From positions 1 to 64,000 of the forward strand of contig CAWKCG010000055.1 of NCBI GenBank assembly GCA_963847965.1: DNA of 64,000 nucleotides, given 5' to 3'. The notes beneath the pieces are model-generated. The model saw only the letters and a list, made by a program, of their open reading frames with translations. It did no database searches and was not told the origin of the DNA. This DNA comes from Palsa-504 sp963847965 (GTDB lineage: Bacteria; Actinomycetota; Actinomycetes; Streptosporangiales; Streptosporangiaceae). How positions within the stretch are numbered: position 1 is the first letter of the stretch; every line of letters begins with the position of its first letter. Shown piece by piece: positions 51,476 through 60,495 of the stretch. The position numbers and the translations under genes are program-made.

Positions 51476-52031
51476 GGTCGACGCTCGCTATCCAGTCGGC
51501 GATGGAGATGACCTCGGCCTGGCGCGCGAACACCTTGCCCAGCAGGACCCGGTGCACCTCGGCGTCGGCATCGAGGCAGCCGTCCGCCAGGACCGTGAGA
51601 CGGTAATCCAGGTCGGCGGCCTGGCGGAGGGTGGAGAGCACCACCCCGCTCGTCGCGATGCCCGCCAGGACGAGGCTCTCGACCCCGCCTGCGCGCAGCA
51701 CCATGTCCAGGTCGCTGCCGGAGAACGCGGACACCCGGCGCTTGGCGATGATCACCTCGCCGGGAGCCGGGGCGATGGCGGGATGAATGCGCGAGCCGGG
51801 ATCGCCATCGACATACCGGCCGGATCCCCGGATGCCCGCGAAGGTCCTGTTCTGGGGGCTGACCTCGGGATAGCCGGGGCGGAACGCGACGGTCACGTAG
51901 ATGACCGCGATGCCGGCCCGGCGGGCGGCGTCGGCGGCGCTGGCCAGCCGGGCCAGGTAGTCCTCCTGCCCGGGGAAGCGCTCCACGATGGCTTGCTGCA
52001 CATCCATGAGGAGCAAGGCGGTTGACGTCAT
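51465..52031 (-). CDS. isochorismatase-fold hydrolase without the cysteine nucleophile
   Basis: 188 residues. Family signs: LLLMDVQQ (Asp10), AKRRVSAFSGSDLDMVL (Lys97) and GIATSGVVLSTLRQAADLDY with the cis-peptide region. In cysteine hydrolases (nicotinamidase-like) the motif is T-x-x-C-V; here it is T127-S-G-V130-V, so the nucleophile is Val. True isochorismatases also lack the Cys, so it may hydrolyse a vinyl ether or have another role. Many actinobacterial homologues share TSGVVLST. ATG 52031 start, GAGGAAGC upstream. Confidence 0.82.
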   Translation of the reverse strand: MTSTALLLMDVQQAIVERFPGQEDYLARLASAADAARRAGIAVIYVTVAFRPGYPEVSPQNRTFAGIRGSGRYVDGDPGSRIHPAIAPAPGEVIIAKRRVSAFSGSDLDMVLRAGGVESLVLAGIATSGVVLSTLRQAADLDYRLTVLADGCLDADAEVHRVLLGKVFARQAEVISIADWIASVDHAV

Positions 52032-52068
52032 GCTCGCTTCCTCCTTGAAGGTCCGGGACCGGCGGCCG

Positions 52069-54063
52069 TCACCATCCTGCCCTCAGGACCGTCTGCCCGC
52101 ACGCCATCGCGGTGGCAAAGTCGCTGCAACCCTCCGGGCCCAAGCTGACCGGTAAGCCGGAGCCGGCACACTCCGCCGGGCTCGGCGGCAGGTCAAGCGC
52201 CGGGTTGCGGTCGAAGAACCCGAACGGCTTGAGCCAGAACGACACGGCGTCGACCGGCATCACCGGCCAGTCCTCCGGCCGGGTGATGTGATGGATGCCG
52301 AACACATACCACAACACCACGTCGGTGTTCTCGATCGGCCGGTCGGCGGCGGTCCAGGCGGGCAGGCCCTCATCGCGCGAACTCAGGTTCGGGAACTCGC
52401 CGCACGGCCAGCGCTCATCCTCGCGGTACGGCGTGACCCAGAGCGTGTGCCCGATGACCTCGGCCCGCCGGAACGCGGGCGTCGCCGGGTCGAGCAGCGG
52501 CGGGAACATCCCCGACGGCACCAGCTTGTACCCGACGCTGGAACCCAGTCGGTTCCGCACGTTGTCGTTGACGACCTTCCAGCCGCGCTGCGTAGCCCAG
52601 TCGTAGTCCTGCTTGCCCTCCGCCTCGGTGCGCAGTGGCGTGCTCGTCACCACCAGCCCCAGCCCGTACGGGTCAGCGTCGGAAGCCCCGGTGGCGCGCG
52701 AGTCGGTCGCGTAGACCGTGTTGTCAGGCCCGTCCACGTCAAGGTCCAGCCGCGCGACGATGAAGTGCTGGTGGAACGGCGCGTAGGTCCGCTGGTCCAC
52801 CACGGTCCCGTTGGCCGCCGAACCGTCCGCGCCGACGTGCGAGGTCACCAGGATCCCGGTCGCGCGGACCTCGCACTCGATGTTCCCGTCCTGGTAGAAC
52901 CGCCAGTACACCAGGTACTCGTAGTTGGCCACGGTGACGTGGAAGGAGATCACCAGCCGCCGGGCCCGCCGCACCGCGGCGCCGGCCCGCTCGTCGACGT
53001 GCTTCCACAGCACCCCGCCGTCCTCCTCGTGGATGCAGATCGCGTGCGGGATCGCGCGCGGCTCGCCGGCCGAGTCGTGCACCACCGCGTCCAGGTACGT
53101 GATCTCGCCCAGGCAGTCGCAGCCCAGCTCGAGCGAGGTGGTCATGAACCCGAGGCCCCACTCGCCGATGTCGAACGCGGTGCGCCGGTAGTGGTCGGGG
53201 CTGGGGTCCCGGTACGGCACGAACATCTCCGCGAACGACATCCGGTGCGCCACGGACCGGAACCGTCCGGAATCCAAGAACCCCACCTGGTGCAAGACGA
53301 GCCCCTCGCGGTGGTTGAACCCTAGCCGCAGCCGCCAGTTCTGCCAGGAGAGCAGCCGGCCGTCCAGCGTGAAGCCGACCCCCTCCGGCTGGCTGACCTC
53401 GAGCGGCTTGACCTCGCGCAGCGGCATCCCGGTGAGCTCGGGCAGGTACTCGCCCCGCACGTCAGGGTGATCGGCCGCGTCCCGCCCGTCCAGGCTGTCC
53501 TCGATCTCCAGCACCGTCATGCGGTTCAGGTCGATCACCGCGTGCAGCCCGGTGACGTGATGGGCGTACGGGTTGCCGTACTCGCTGTCGCGGTACCAGA
53601 CGTCCGACCAGCCGATCCGCAGGCCGCGGTAGCGCTCGGGCACCAGCGCCGCGCCGTAGGCCCACATGTCCGTCAGCACCAGGGACAGGTCGGTGATCCC
53701 GCGCCGCGCCAGCGCGTCGACCATGGCCGGGTGCGCGCGCAGGACCTCGTTGCACTCATGCCACTCGTCCACGGTCATGTTCGGCTGCTGGCCGGGCAGG
53801 TACTCCCACGCCGTGACCGCGTCGCCGGTCAGCGACACCACCGCCCGGTACGCCCGCCCGTCCGAGCGGTCCCAGCACACCACGATCGCCTCCCGGCCAC
53901 CTGCGTCCCCGACCGCCTCCAGGGCGCCCAGCGCGTCCTTGCCCGGCTCCCTGAGCTCGATCGACGCGAACCTCCAGCCGGCGCCGACCCCGCGATCGCG
54001 CCGCAGGATAGCGGCCGCCTGCCGGATCTCATCCGCCGTCAGCGGGTCCAGCGGGTGCGCCAT
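52069..54063 (-). CDS. copper-containing primary-amine oxidase
   Basis: 664 residues. Oxidises primary amines to aldehyde, ammonia and H2O2 using copper and a self-made topaquinone. Seen: catalytic base D298 (AFDIGEWGLG), cofactor-forming tyrosine Y381 in VANYEYLVYW, copper ligands H431 and H433 (PFHQHFIVARLDL) and H591/H592 (FGIHHITRPEDWP). This numbering is almost the same as in the Arthrobacter globiformis enzyme. No signal peptide, so cytoplasmic. It is divergent from a PLP decarboxylase gene, 135 bp apart, which could make its amine substrate. Confidence 0.95.
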   Translation of the reverse strand: MAHPLDPLTADEIRQAAAILRRDRGVGAGWRFASIELREPGKDALGALEAVGDAGGREAIVVCWDRSDGRAYRAVVSLTGDAVTAWEYLPGQQPNMTVDEWHECNEVLRAHPAMVDALARRGITDLSLVLTDMWAYGAALVPERYRGLRIGWSDVWYRDSEYGNPYAHHVTGLHAVIDLNRMTVLEIEDSLDGRDAADHPDVRGEYLPELTGMPLREVKPLEVSQPEGVGFTLDGRLLSWQNWRLRLGFNHREGLVLHQVGFLDSGRFRSVAHRMSFAEMFVPYRDPSPDHYRRTAFDIGEWGLGFMTTSLELGCDCLGEITYLDAVVHDSAGEPRAIPHAICIHEEDGGVLWKHVDERAGAAVRRARRLVISFHVTVANYEYLVYWRFYQDGNIECEVRATGILVTSHVGADGSAANGTVVDQRTYAPFHQHFIVARLDLDVDGPDNTVYATDSRATGASDADPYGLGLVVTSTPLRTEAEGKQDYDWATQRGWKVVNDNVRNRLGSSVGYKLVPSGMFPPLLDPATPAFRRAEVIGHTLWVTPYREDERWPCGEFPNLSSRDEGLPAWTAADRPIENTDVVLWYVFGIHHITRPEDWPVMPVDAVSFWLKPFGFFDRNPALDLPPSPAECAGSGLPVSLGPEGCSDFATAMACGQTVLRAGW

Positions 54064-54198
54064 CGTGCCTCCCTTGATCCAGGTCCCCCATTTTTATCCC
54101 GAACGAGCGGTGGTGCTCCTCCCGGGTCCGCTCAACGGGCCGGCGCGCAGCGGACCGGGTCCTTGCGGCGCCCATCGCCCAGGCCCTAGGTTGCGCCC

Positions 54199-55560
54199 AT
54201 GCACAGTGTGGATGCCACCACCGAGGCGATGATCAGGTCGGTCCTGGCGTACGCGGAGAACCGCCTGCGGCTGAACCCCGTTCCGCTGGACAAGGGCTCG
54301 CGGGACCCCGCCGAGCTGGCCGCGGCGCTGGCGGGCCTGCCCGGCGCCGGGCCGCACAACCCCGACCAGGTGCTCGGTGTCTACGCGTCGGTCATCGCGC
54401 CCGCGGTGATCTCGGCGGACAGCCCGCGCTTCCTCGGCTTCATCCCGGCGGCGCCGACGAAGGCCTCGCTGCTGTTCGACATGCTCGTCTCCTGCGCGTC
54501 GATCCAGGGCATCTCCTGGCTGGAGGCGGCCGGGGCGATCCACGCCGAGAACCGGGCGTTGCGGCTGATCGCCGACCGCGCCGGGATGCCGGAAACGGCG
54601 GGCGGCTGCTTCGTCTCCGGCGGCTCGGCGGGCAACCTGTCCGCCCTGGTCGTCGCCCGGGAGGTGGCCAAGCGTAAGGCCGGGCCGGGCGCGGCCGGCC
54701 GGCGGTGGCGGGTGGTGGTCAGCGAGGACGCCCATTCCTCCATCACCAACGCGCTGCGGATCTGCGAGATGGACCCGCTGATCGTGCCCGCCGCCGACCA
54801 CCGGCTGACCGGCGCGGGCCTGGCGGCGGCGATCGAGGCGGACGGCGACCCGGCCTCGCTGGCCGCGATCGTGGCGACGTCGGGCACCACGAACGCCGGC
54901 ATCATCGACGATCTCGCCGGCGCGGCCGCCGTGGCGCGCGAGTACGCCCTGTGGTTCCACGTTGACGGCGCCTACGGCGGCGCCGGCCTGTTCGCGCCGA
55001 GCGTCCGGGCCAGGTACGACGGAATCGAGCACGCCGACTCGTTCATCGTCGACCCGCACAAGTGGCTGTTCGCCCCGTTCGACTGCGCGGCCCTGCTGTA
55101 CCGGAACCCGTCGGTGGCCCGGTCCGTGCACAAGCAGGACGCGAGCTACCTGGACGTCATCCACGACACGCCGGGGGAGTGGAATCCGACCGACTACGCC
55201 TACCACCTGACCCGAAGGGCCAGGGGCCTGCCGTTGTGGTTCTCCCTGTCGGTCTACGGGGCCGACGCGTACAGCGAGGCCATCGAGGCGGCCATCGAAC
55301 TAGGCCGCCAGACCGCCGCCGAAATCCGGTCCAGGGATCACCTGGACCTGATCCGCGAGCCCGAGCTCGGCGTGGTCCTGTTCCGCCGGCGCGGCTGGGA
55401 TTCCGCGCAGTACACCCGCTGGGCCGACCAGCTGCTCGACGACCAGGTGGCGTTCATCCCGCCGTCCGCCTGGGAGGGCGAGACGGTAGCCAGATTCGCC
55501 TTCCTCCACCCGCACACCCCGATGGACCTGGTCCGCCAGATCCTCGACCGGATGGCCTGA
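54199..55560 (+). CDS. group-II PLP-dependent amino-acid decarboxylase
   Basis: 453 residues from ATG 54199. Fold-type I decarboxylase of the aromatic-amino-acid/glutamate group: PRFLGFIPAAPTKASLLFDM, CFVSGGSAGNLSALVVARE, SEDAHSSITNALRI (stacking His), VATSGTTNAGIIDDL, WFHVDGAYGGAGLF (PLP-binding Asp) and the Schiff-base lysine in IVDPHKWLFAPFDC. Close relatives act on aromatic or branched amino acids. Divergent pairing with the amine oxidase suggests a decarboxylation-oxidation route from an amino acid to an aldehyde. Confidence 0.9.
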   Translation: MHSVDATTEAMIRSVLAYAENRLRLNPVPLDKGSRDPAELAAALAGLPGAGPHNPDQVLGVYASVIAPAVISADSPRFLGFIPAAPTKASLLFDMLVSCASIQGISWLEAAGAIHAENRALRLIADRAGMPETAGGCFVSGGSAGNLSALVVAREVAKRKAGPGAAGRRWRVVVSEDAHSSITNALRICEMDPLIVPAADHRLTGAGLAAAIEADGDPASLAAIVATSGTTNAGIIDDLAGAAAVAREYALWFHVDGAYGGAGLFAPSVRARYDGIEHADSFIVDPHKWLFAPFDCAALLYRNPSVARSVHKQDASYLDVIHDTPGEWNPTDYAYHLTRRARGLPLWFSLSVYGADAYSEAIEAAIELGRQTAAEIRSRDHLDLIREPELGVVLFRRRGWDSAQYTRWADQLLDDQVAFIPPSAWEGETVARFAFLHPHTPMDLVRQILDRMA

Positions 55561-55595
55561 CAGAACCAGTTGGCCGGAGCAGCTACGCTCGCGCC

Positions 55596-56024
55596 GTGAC
55601 CGCCACCTGGGAGCCCACCGCGCCGGGCGTGCTACGCCTGCCCTCGGGCCGGCTCATCCGTGGACGGGGGCTGAGCCGGCCCGTTCCCCCGGGCCCCGAG
55701 CCCGCCTTCGCGCTGTACCTCCTGGGCCACGAGCCTCCCCTCGTCACCTGGGAAAGCCGGTGGCTGCACTGGCCCGACTTCGGGCTGCCCGCTGACCGCG
55801 AGGCCACCGCTGCCGCGCTCCGCGAGGCCTGGGCGCGCGCAGAAACCGAGCGTGTCGAAGTCGCCTGCGCCGGCGGATACGGCCGGACCGGCACGGCCCT
55901 GGCCTGCCTGGCCGTGCTGGACGGGATACCCAACCGCCAGGCCGTCGCGTACATCCGTGAGCACTACAGTCCCCGCGCCGTCGAGACTATCCGGCAGCGC
56001 CGCTTCGTCTCCCGCTTTGGCTAG
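55596..56024 (+). CDS. protein-tyrosine-phosphatase-like protein
   Basis: 142 residues from GTG 55596. Cysteine-phosphatase P-loop CAGGYGRTGTA (C91 and R97, C-x5-R) and a WPD loop in WLHWPDFGLP with general acid D61; so all three catalytic residues are present in a short, single-domain protein. The long N-terminal strand region is typical of the small actinobacterial members. It is followed after 8 bp by a nucleotidyltransferase-like gene on the same strand, so the two are probably co-transcribed. Natural substrate unknown. Confidence 0.83.
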   Translation: MTATWEPTAPGVLRLPSGRLIRGRGLSRPVPPGPEPAFALYLLGHEPPLVTWESRWLHWPDFGLPADREATAAALREAWARAETERVEVACAGGYGRTGTALACLAVLDGIPNRQAVAYIREHYSPRAVETIRQRRFVSRFG

Positions 56025-56032
56025 GAGCTGAC

Positions 56033-56986
56033 GTGGCAGACAGATCAGGGTCCGGTCCGGACGGCGCCGCGCCAGAGGCGTCTGCTGACGGGGAATTTGG
56101 CGGCGCCGGGGGCCAGCTTGCCGATACCCATCTGGGTGAGATCGTGCTGGGCCGGGCGGTGTCTGCCTATCGAGCTGCCCTGGGCTCACGCCTGATCGCC
56201 GGGTACGCGCTCGGCAGCCTGGCCCACGGAGGCTTCAGCCCGCTGGTGAGCGACGTCGATCTCGGGCTCATCCTGGATGACCCGCTGAGGGCGAAAGACC
56301 ACATGACCATCCGCCAGGTGGCCCACTTGGTGAAGGCCGGAGGTTCAGAGCTTGACCAGCGGCTCTCGGTGTTCTGGGGAACGCCTGTCACCTTGCAGGG
56401 CCAGGGCCGCGGCGGGCGGTTCCCTCCGCTGGACCGGCTGGACCTGCTTGACTATGGCCGGCTGCTCACGGGACGGGACGTGCGGTCCATTGCGGCCCGC
56501 CCCGACGGCGCTGAACTGCTGGTGGCAGGGGCCGAGTTCGCCCTTGGTTACCTTGGCGCCGCAGGCATGGGGCTACCAGACCGCCTCAGGGGCTGGGCTC
56601 GGCTCCGGCCCCGGGACGACAACGCGCTGGAGGAGATCCGCACCCCTTCGCGGCTGGTCGCCCGCGGGCCCCGGCGGCTGACCAAGATCGTGCTCTTTCC
56701 TGTCCGCTTCCTCTTCACGGCCGAGACGGGCCGGGTGGGCACCAACACCCTCGCGGCCGAGCACTACCTGGCCAGCGTGGACGCGCCTGCCGCCAGGCTG
56801 GTTACCGCTGCCCTGGCCTGGCGCCGGGAGCGGCCGGCCGACGATGAGGCGACCGAACTCCTGAGCCGGGAGCTGATCCCGCTTTATGCCCAGTACCTCG
56901 ACGATCACATCGCACGCCTGCAAGCCGTCAATCGCCACCGGCTGGCCGGCAGCTTCCAGCGATGGCGGACCCGCCTCCTGGCCTAA
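56033..56986 (+). CDS. nucleotidyltransferase-domain protein
   Basis: 317 residues from GTG 56033 (AGGAG upstream). Pol-beta-type minimal nucleotidyltransferase: GYALGSLAHGGFSPLVSDVDLGLIL carries the GS and the D-x-D metal pair (SDVDLG). The rest is helical, with RPADDEATELLSRELIPLYA near the end, like aminoglycoside/streptomycin adenylyltransferase-like proteins. Whether it modifies a small molecule or a protein is not clear. A phosphatase-like gene stands directly upstream. Confidence 0.78.
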   Translation: MADRSGSGPDGAAPEASADGEFGGAGGQLADTHLGEIVLGRAVSAYRAALGSRLIAGYALGSLAHGGFSPLVSDVDLGLILDDPLRAKDHMTIRQVAHLVKAGGSELDQRLSVFWGTPVTLQGQGRGGRFPPLDRLDLLDYGRLLTGRDVRSIAARPDGAELLVAGAEFALGYLGAAGMGLPDRLRGWARLRPRDDNALEEIRTPSRLVARGPRRLTKIVLFPVRFLFTAETGRVGTNTLAAEHYLASVDAPAARLVTAALAWRRERPADDEATELLSRELIPLYAQYLDDHIARLQAVNRHRLAGSFQRWRTRLLA

Positions 56987-57129
56987 TCCATCTGCACAGG
57001 GAACCTGACGGGCCCCTGGCGCGGTGGTCATCCGCCCGGGTCCGTTCCGCTGCCCCCGATGCGGCGCAACGGCCACCCGCGCATGATCCTCTGACCCGCA
57101 GCTCGTTCGAGCCACGAAGTCAGAGTTCC

Positions 57130-57156
57130 AATCGATTCGATTGTATGTTTTAATAT
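57130..57156 (+). promoter_or_regulatory. palindrome and AT-rich promoter region of the following membrane-protein gene
   Basis: A perfect inverted repeat AATCGA-T-TCGATT (57130-57142) is followed by TAATAT (57151-57156), a plausible -10 box, 28 bp before the start codon. No convincing -35. This AT-rich patch contrasts with the GC-rich surroundings. Confidence 0.4.
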
Positions 57157-57183
57157 GAGCATGCCCCGGACCAGGGAGGCGCC

Positions 57184-58017
57184 ATGCTCGCAACCGTAAC
57201 CGCCACCACCGGCCACCCCGCGGTCGCCGCCTTGCTCGGACTCGGGGCCTCCGGCCTGGCCGGGGCCGTGGTGGCGATGGCCTGGAACGTGCACGTGCGT
57301 CAGATCCGGCTCGCCGAGCTGCTGGCCCGCCGGCAGATCAGCGTGACGGACGAAACGACCGCCGAGGTTCCCGCGGAAGCGGCTGCTCCCGCGGCGGTCA
57401 ACGGCGGCGGCCACGGGAACGGCGGCGGCCACGGGAATGGCGGCGGCCACGGGAATGGCGCCGTCCCCGAGGCCCGGGGTTCCTCCCGCGCCAGGCCGCC
57501 CCAACTGACCATTGACGGCCCGGACACCGTGGTGGCCGGCGAGCAGGTCCGCTACAGCGTCCGGCCGTCAGGCGACGGGAAGGTCGTGACGTGGGCGGCG
57601 GGCGGAGGCTCGGTGTTCCAGTCGCCGGACCCGGCTCACCCCGACCAGCTGCTCCTGATCGCCGACCGGCCAGGCAACCTCATGATCACCGCGCGGGTCC
57701 GCGAGGGCCTCACCGAGCGCCGCGAGACGAAGGCCATCACCGCCGTGCCGGACGGGTCAGAGGCTCCCTCGCCTGCGGTGCCGCGGCTGTTCCTGCCCGC
57801 CTGGGGGCTGGTCGTGGTGGCCGTGGTCATCGTCGGATTCGCCGGAGCCCTCGAGGCCCTGGGCAACCTCGACTCCTCCGACTTCATCGCCTTGGTCGCC
57901 CCGCTCGGCGCGCTGCTCGCCGTGCTCCTGCTGGCCATGGCCAGGACCGACGGCGACGCGAGCGGCCCCCCAACCAGCGGGAACGGCTCGGCCAGGCCCA
58001 AGCCGTGGCACCGGTAA
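57184..58017 (+). CDS. membrane protein of unknown function with a Gly-His-Asn repeat linker
   Basis: 277 residues from ATG 57184 with GGGAGG upstream. One N-terminal membrane segment (AVAALLGLGASGLAGAVVAMAW), a basic stretch, then a linker with GGGHGN three times (18-bp repeats at about 57403-57456), an Ig-like beta-rich part (LTIDGPDTVVAGEQVRYSV to ITARVREGLTERRE), and two C-terminal helices (FLPAWGLVVVAVVIVGFAGAL; FIALVAPLGALLAVLLLAMA). I do not recognise a named family. The His-rich linker might bind metal, which is speculation. Confidence 0.65.
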   Translation: MLATVTATTGHPAVAALLGLGASGLAGAVVAMAWNVHVRQIRLAELLARRQISVTDETTAEVPAEAAAPAAVNGGGHGNGGGHGNGGGHGNGAVPEARGSSRARPPQLTIDGPDTVVAGEQVRYSVRPSGDGKVVTWAAGGGSVFQSPDPAHPDQLLLIADRPGNLMITARVREGLTERRETKAITAVPDGSEAPSPAVPRLFLPAWGLVVVAVVIVGFAGALEALGNLDSSDFIALVAPLGALLAVLLLAMARTDGDASGPPTSGNGSARPKPWHR

Positions 58018-58149
58018 GGCCAGGCCACCGGCGACCATCGCATCGATAGGCCGGCGTTCTGGCCGCCGTCCGCCGCCCGCGCCCGGCCGGAGCTTCAGGC
58101 CCGCTAGCTCCGGCTCAGGTTGGACGACGGTGCCGATGAGCTGTGCCTG

Positions 58150-58299
58150 CTAAGGCCTGACCTCGAATACGGCGTTGGTCAGCGACTCGCCAGCCCGGCG
58201 GAAGCGGGTCAGGCCCGCCAGCGTGACCACGTCGCGGATTCTGGCCTCTCCGGCCTGGGCGCCGAGCGCCAGGCCAACCTCCTGCGGCAGCCTGATCGT
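58150..58299 (-). pseudogene. C-terminal remnant of a class-I SAM methyltransferase
   Basis: A 49-residue open frame bounded by stops reads TIRLPQEVGLALGAQAGEAR, then IRDVVTLAGLTRFRRAGESL and TNAVFEVRP. The tail GLTRFRRAxExxxNxVFEVRP is the usual C-terminus of a common actinobacterial methyltransferase subgroup. The rest of the gene is missing; the hydrolase-glycosyltransferase fusion gene now ends 11 bp away. 58018-58310 is otherwise empty. Confidence 0.5.
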
Positions 58300-58310
58300 T
58301 CAGGCGGGCG

Positions 58311-60392
58311 TTACAGCAGCTCAGCCAGCAGTGCTGCGGCCCGGGCGGCGCCATCGGTCTCCACCGGGCGGTAGTTGACCGGGCGGTCGATCTCGCTGGC
58401 GATGGCTTCGGCGAGATACTCGGGGTGGGCCGCTGTGTAGTCAAGCCGCCGCCCGGCGCGGTACTGCGCGAGCCGGTGGGCCACGTGGATCTGCTGCTCG
58501 AAGTGGCGGGCGAGCGGTACGTAGATGAACGGCCTGCGCGCCGCCGTCAGCTCCATGGTCGTGGTCAGCCCGCCCTGCACCACGGCCAGGTCGCAGGCGG
58601 CCAGGTGCCGGTGCAGGTCAGGGACATAGCCGCGCAGTTCTACACCGTCGGGCACCGGGACCGACGCCGGGTCGATCCGCGGGCCGGTCACCGCGATCAT
58701 CCGCAGCCCGGAGACCTTCTTCTCCGCCAGCGGGAACGCCGCGGCAACCCGGCGCAGCAGGTGCCCGCCCACCCCGGAACCGCCCACGGTCACCAGGCAG
58801 ATCCGCTCGCCCGGCCGGTAGCCGAGTTCGGCGCGCAGCGCCTCCCGGTCACCCGGGAGAGCGGATCCGGTGACGTACCCGGCACACGTGTAGCGCTCCA
58901 GCGCCCAGTCGCGCACGCTCGGCAGTCCCGGCCCGAGAGGGAGGTCGACCAGGTCTCCGGGGTTCCCGACGAAGATCGAACGGTCCCGCAGCCGCGGGTA
59001 TCGTCGCATCCGCTCGACCCGCTCCGCGTTCCAGTCCGCGGTGAGGGCGGCCTCGGCGGCGCCACCTTCGGACATGGGCAGGAAGCCCACGAAGTCGGTG
59101 AGCCACGCGTACGCGGTCCGCTTGAGCTCGGGGCTGTCGAACAGGAAGTGGTCGACGTCCCAGCCCTCGTCGACGATCCACAGGTCGTACGGCTCGTCGG
59201 ATACCAGGTCGTGGAACACCATGAAGTTCGCCACCATGATCTCGTCCATCCGGCGGACGGCCTGGAACACGTTCAGGTTGTGCTCGCCCGCCTCGGACTC
59301 GATGTGCGCGCTCTCGTTGGCCAGCCAGCGCGACGCAGGGTGCACCCGCTCGCCATGTTCCTCCAGGGCCCGGGTCACCGGCTGCTGGGTGAGCCAGTCG
59401 ATCTCCAGGCCGGGGTGCTTGGCCCGCAGTTCGCCCGCGATGGCCAGGTCGCGGCGCACGTGGCCGAGCCCGATCGGCGAGCTGACGTACAGCACTCGTT
59501 TGCGCCGATCCCTGCCCCTGGTCCAGGTCCGCTGCCCGGCCGCCCCGGGACGCAGCGACTCGGCGAAACTCCGGATGAGCAGGTTGGCCTGGACCGGGTC
59601 GCGCATCGTCGGGGCGTGCCCGCCGCCGTGCATGGTCACCAGCTGCCCGCCGGTCCAGCGGGCCAGGGCCACGCCGGTCTCGTAGGGCACGATACCGTCC
59701 TGGTCGCCGTGCACGATCAGGACCGGGCAACGCACCTGCCTGCAGATGGCCTCGGCGTCCGCCGCGGTGGGCGCGGCCACGGCCGGAGCCGTCAGCAGCA
59801 GCGTCTCCGCTCTCGTCTCCAGCCCCCAGTTCACCCCGTCCTCTTGCTGCTTTATGGAGTGCGGCTCGGTGAACACCTGTGACATGAAGAACTCGACCCA
59901 GCCCCGGTAGTCGGCCAGCCAGTAGTGCCGGTTAGCCTTCCCCCAGTCCTCGTAGCTGTCCTTCGGCTCTTCGAAGTCCGGAGGGACCGGCCAGGGCAGC
60001 GCCGTGCCGATCGCGACCACCCCGGCCGCCCGCTCCGGATACCACGCCGCCAGCTGCAGCGCGTGCCTGCCGCCCAGCGACACGCCGACGACCACGGCCC
60101 GGTCCATCCCGGCCGCGTCCAGCACGGCGATCGCGTCGTCGACGTACTCCCGGTCGCTGTAGGCCTCCGCCGTCTCCGGTCGGTCAGCCCGGCCGTTGCC
60201 GCGGCCCTCCACGGTGATCACGCGGAATCGCCGCGCCAGGTACGGCACCTGGGCCTTCCACTGCCGGGCATGCACAATCGCCCAGGACGTCAGCAGAAGG
60301 ATCGTCGGCTCTCCCGCGCCGTACACGTCGTAGCCGACCCGCACCCCGTCCCGCTCGACCGCGCCCTCGTAGTCCGGCTCGCGAGCACGCAT
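58311..60392 (-). CDS. alpha/beta-hydrolase fused to a GT-B glycosyltransferase
   Basis: 693 residues from ATG 60392 with GAGGAGG upstream. Residues 1-285: alpha/beta hydrolase with VTVEGRGNGRADRP, nucleophile elbow VGVSLGGRH (S105), Asp in VHGDQDGIVP and His in HGGGHAPTMRDP. After a basic linker (TWTRGRDRRKR), residues ~310-693 form a UDP-glycosyltransferase/MurG-like domain: YVSSPIGLGHVRRDLAIAGEL, CLVTVGGSGVGGHLLRR, and the donor-site region ACDLAVVQGGLTTTMELTAA. Both sets of key residues look intact. The fusion suggests one enzyme or a sensor that de-esterifies and glycosylates the same compound. Confidence 0.82.
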   Translation of the reverse strand: MRAREPDYEGAVERDGVRVGYDVYGAGEPTILLLTSWAIVHARQWKAQVPYLARRFRVITVEGRGNGRADRPETAEAYSDREYVDDAIAVLDAAGMDRAVVVGVSLGGRHALQLAAWYPERAAGVVAIGTALPWPVPPDFEEPKDSYEDWGKANRHYWLADYRGWVEFFMSQVFTEPHSIKQQEDGVNWGLETRAETLLLTAPAVAAPTAADAEAICRQVRCPVLIVHGDQDGIVPYETGVALARWTGGQLVTMHGGGHAPTMRDPVQANLLIRSFAESLRPGAAGQRTWTRGRDRRKRVLYVSSPIGLGHVRRDLAIAGELRAKHPGLEIDWLTQQPVTRALEEHGERVHPASRWLANESAHIESEAGEHNLNVFQAVRRMDEIMVANFMVFHDLVSDEPYDLWIVDEGWDVDHFLFDSPELKRTAYAWLTDFVGFLPMSEGGAAEAALTADWNAERVERMRRYPRLRDRSIFVGNPGDLVDLPLGPGLPSVRDWALERYTCAGYVTGSALPGDREALRAELGYRPGERICLVTVGGSGVGGHLLRRVAAAFPLAEKKVSGLRMIAVTGPRIDPASVPVPDGVELRGYVPDLHRHLAACDLAVVQGGLTTTMELTAARRPFIYVPLARHFEQQIHVAHRLAQYRAGRRLDYTAAHPEYLAEAIASEIDRPVNYRPVETDGAARAAALLAELL

Positions 60393-60495
60393 GACGCCTC
60401 CTCGGTCATCCAGGCCAGGACCGCACGAGATAACTGTGCCCGGCCTCGCCACGCCTGGCAACCAGCGCCCGGCTGACCCCCGGCCGGCCGGAGCG

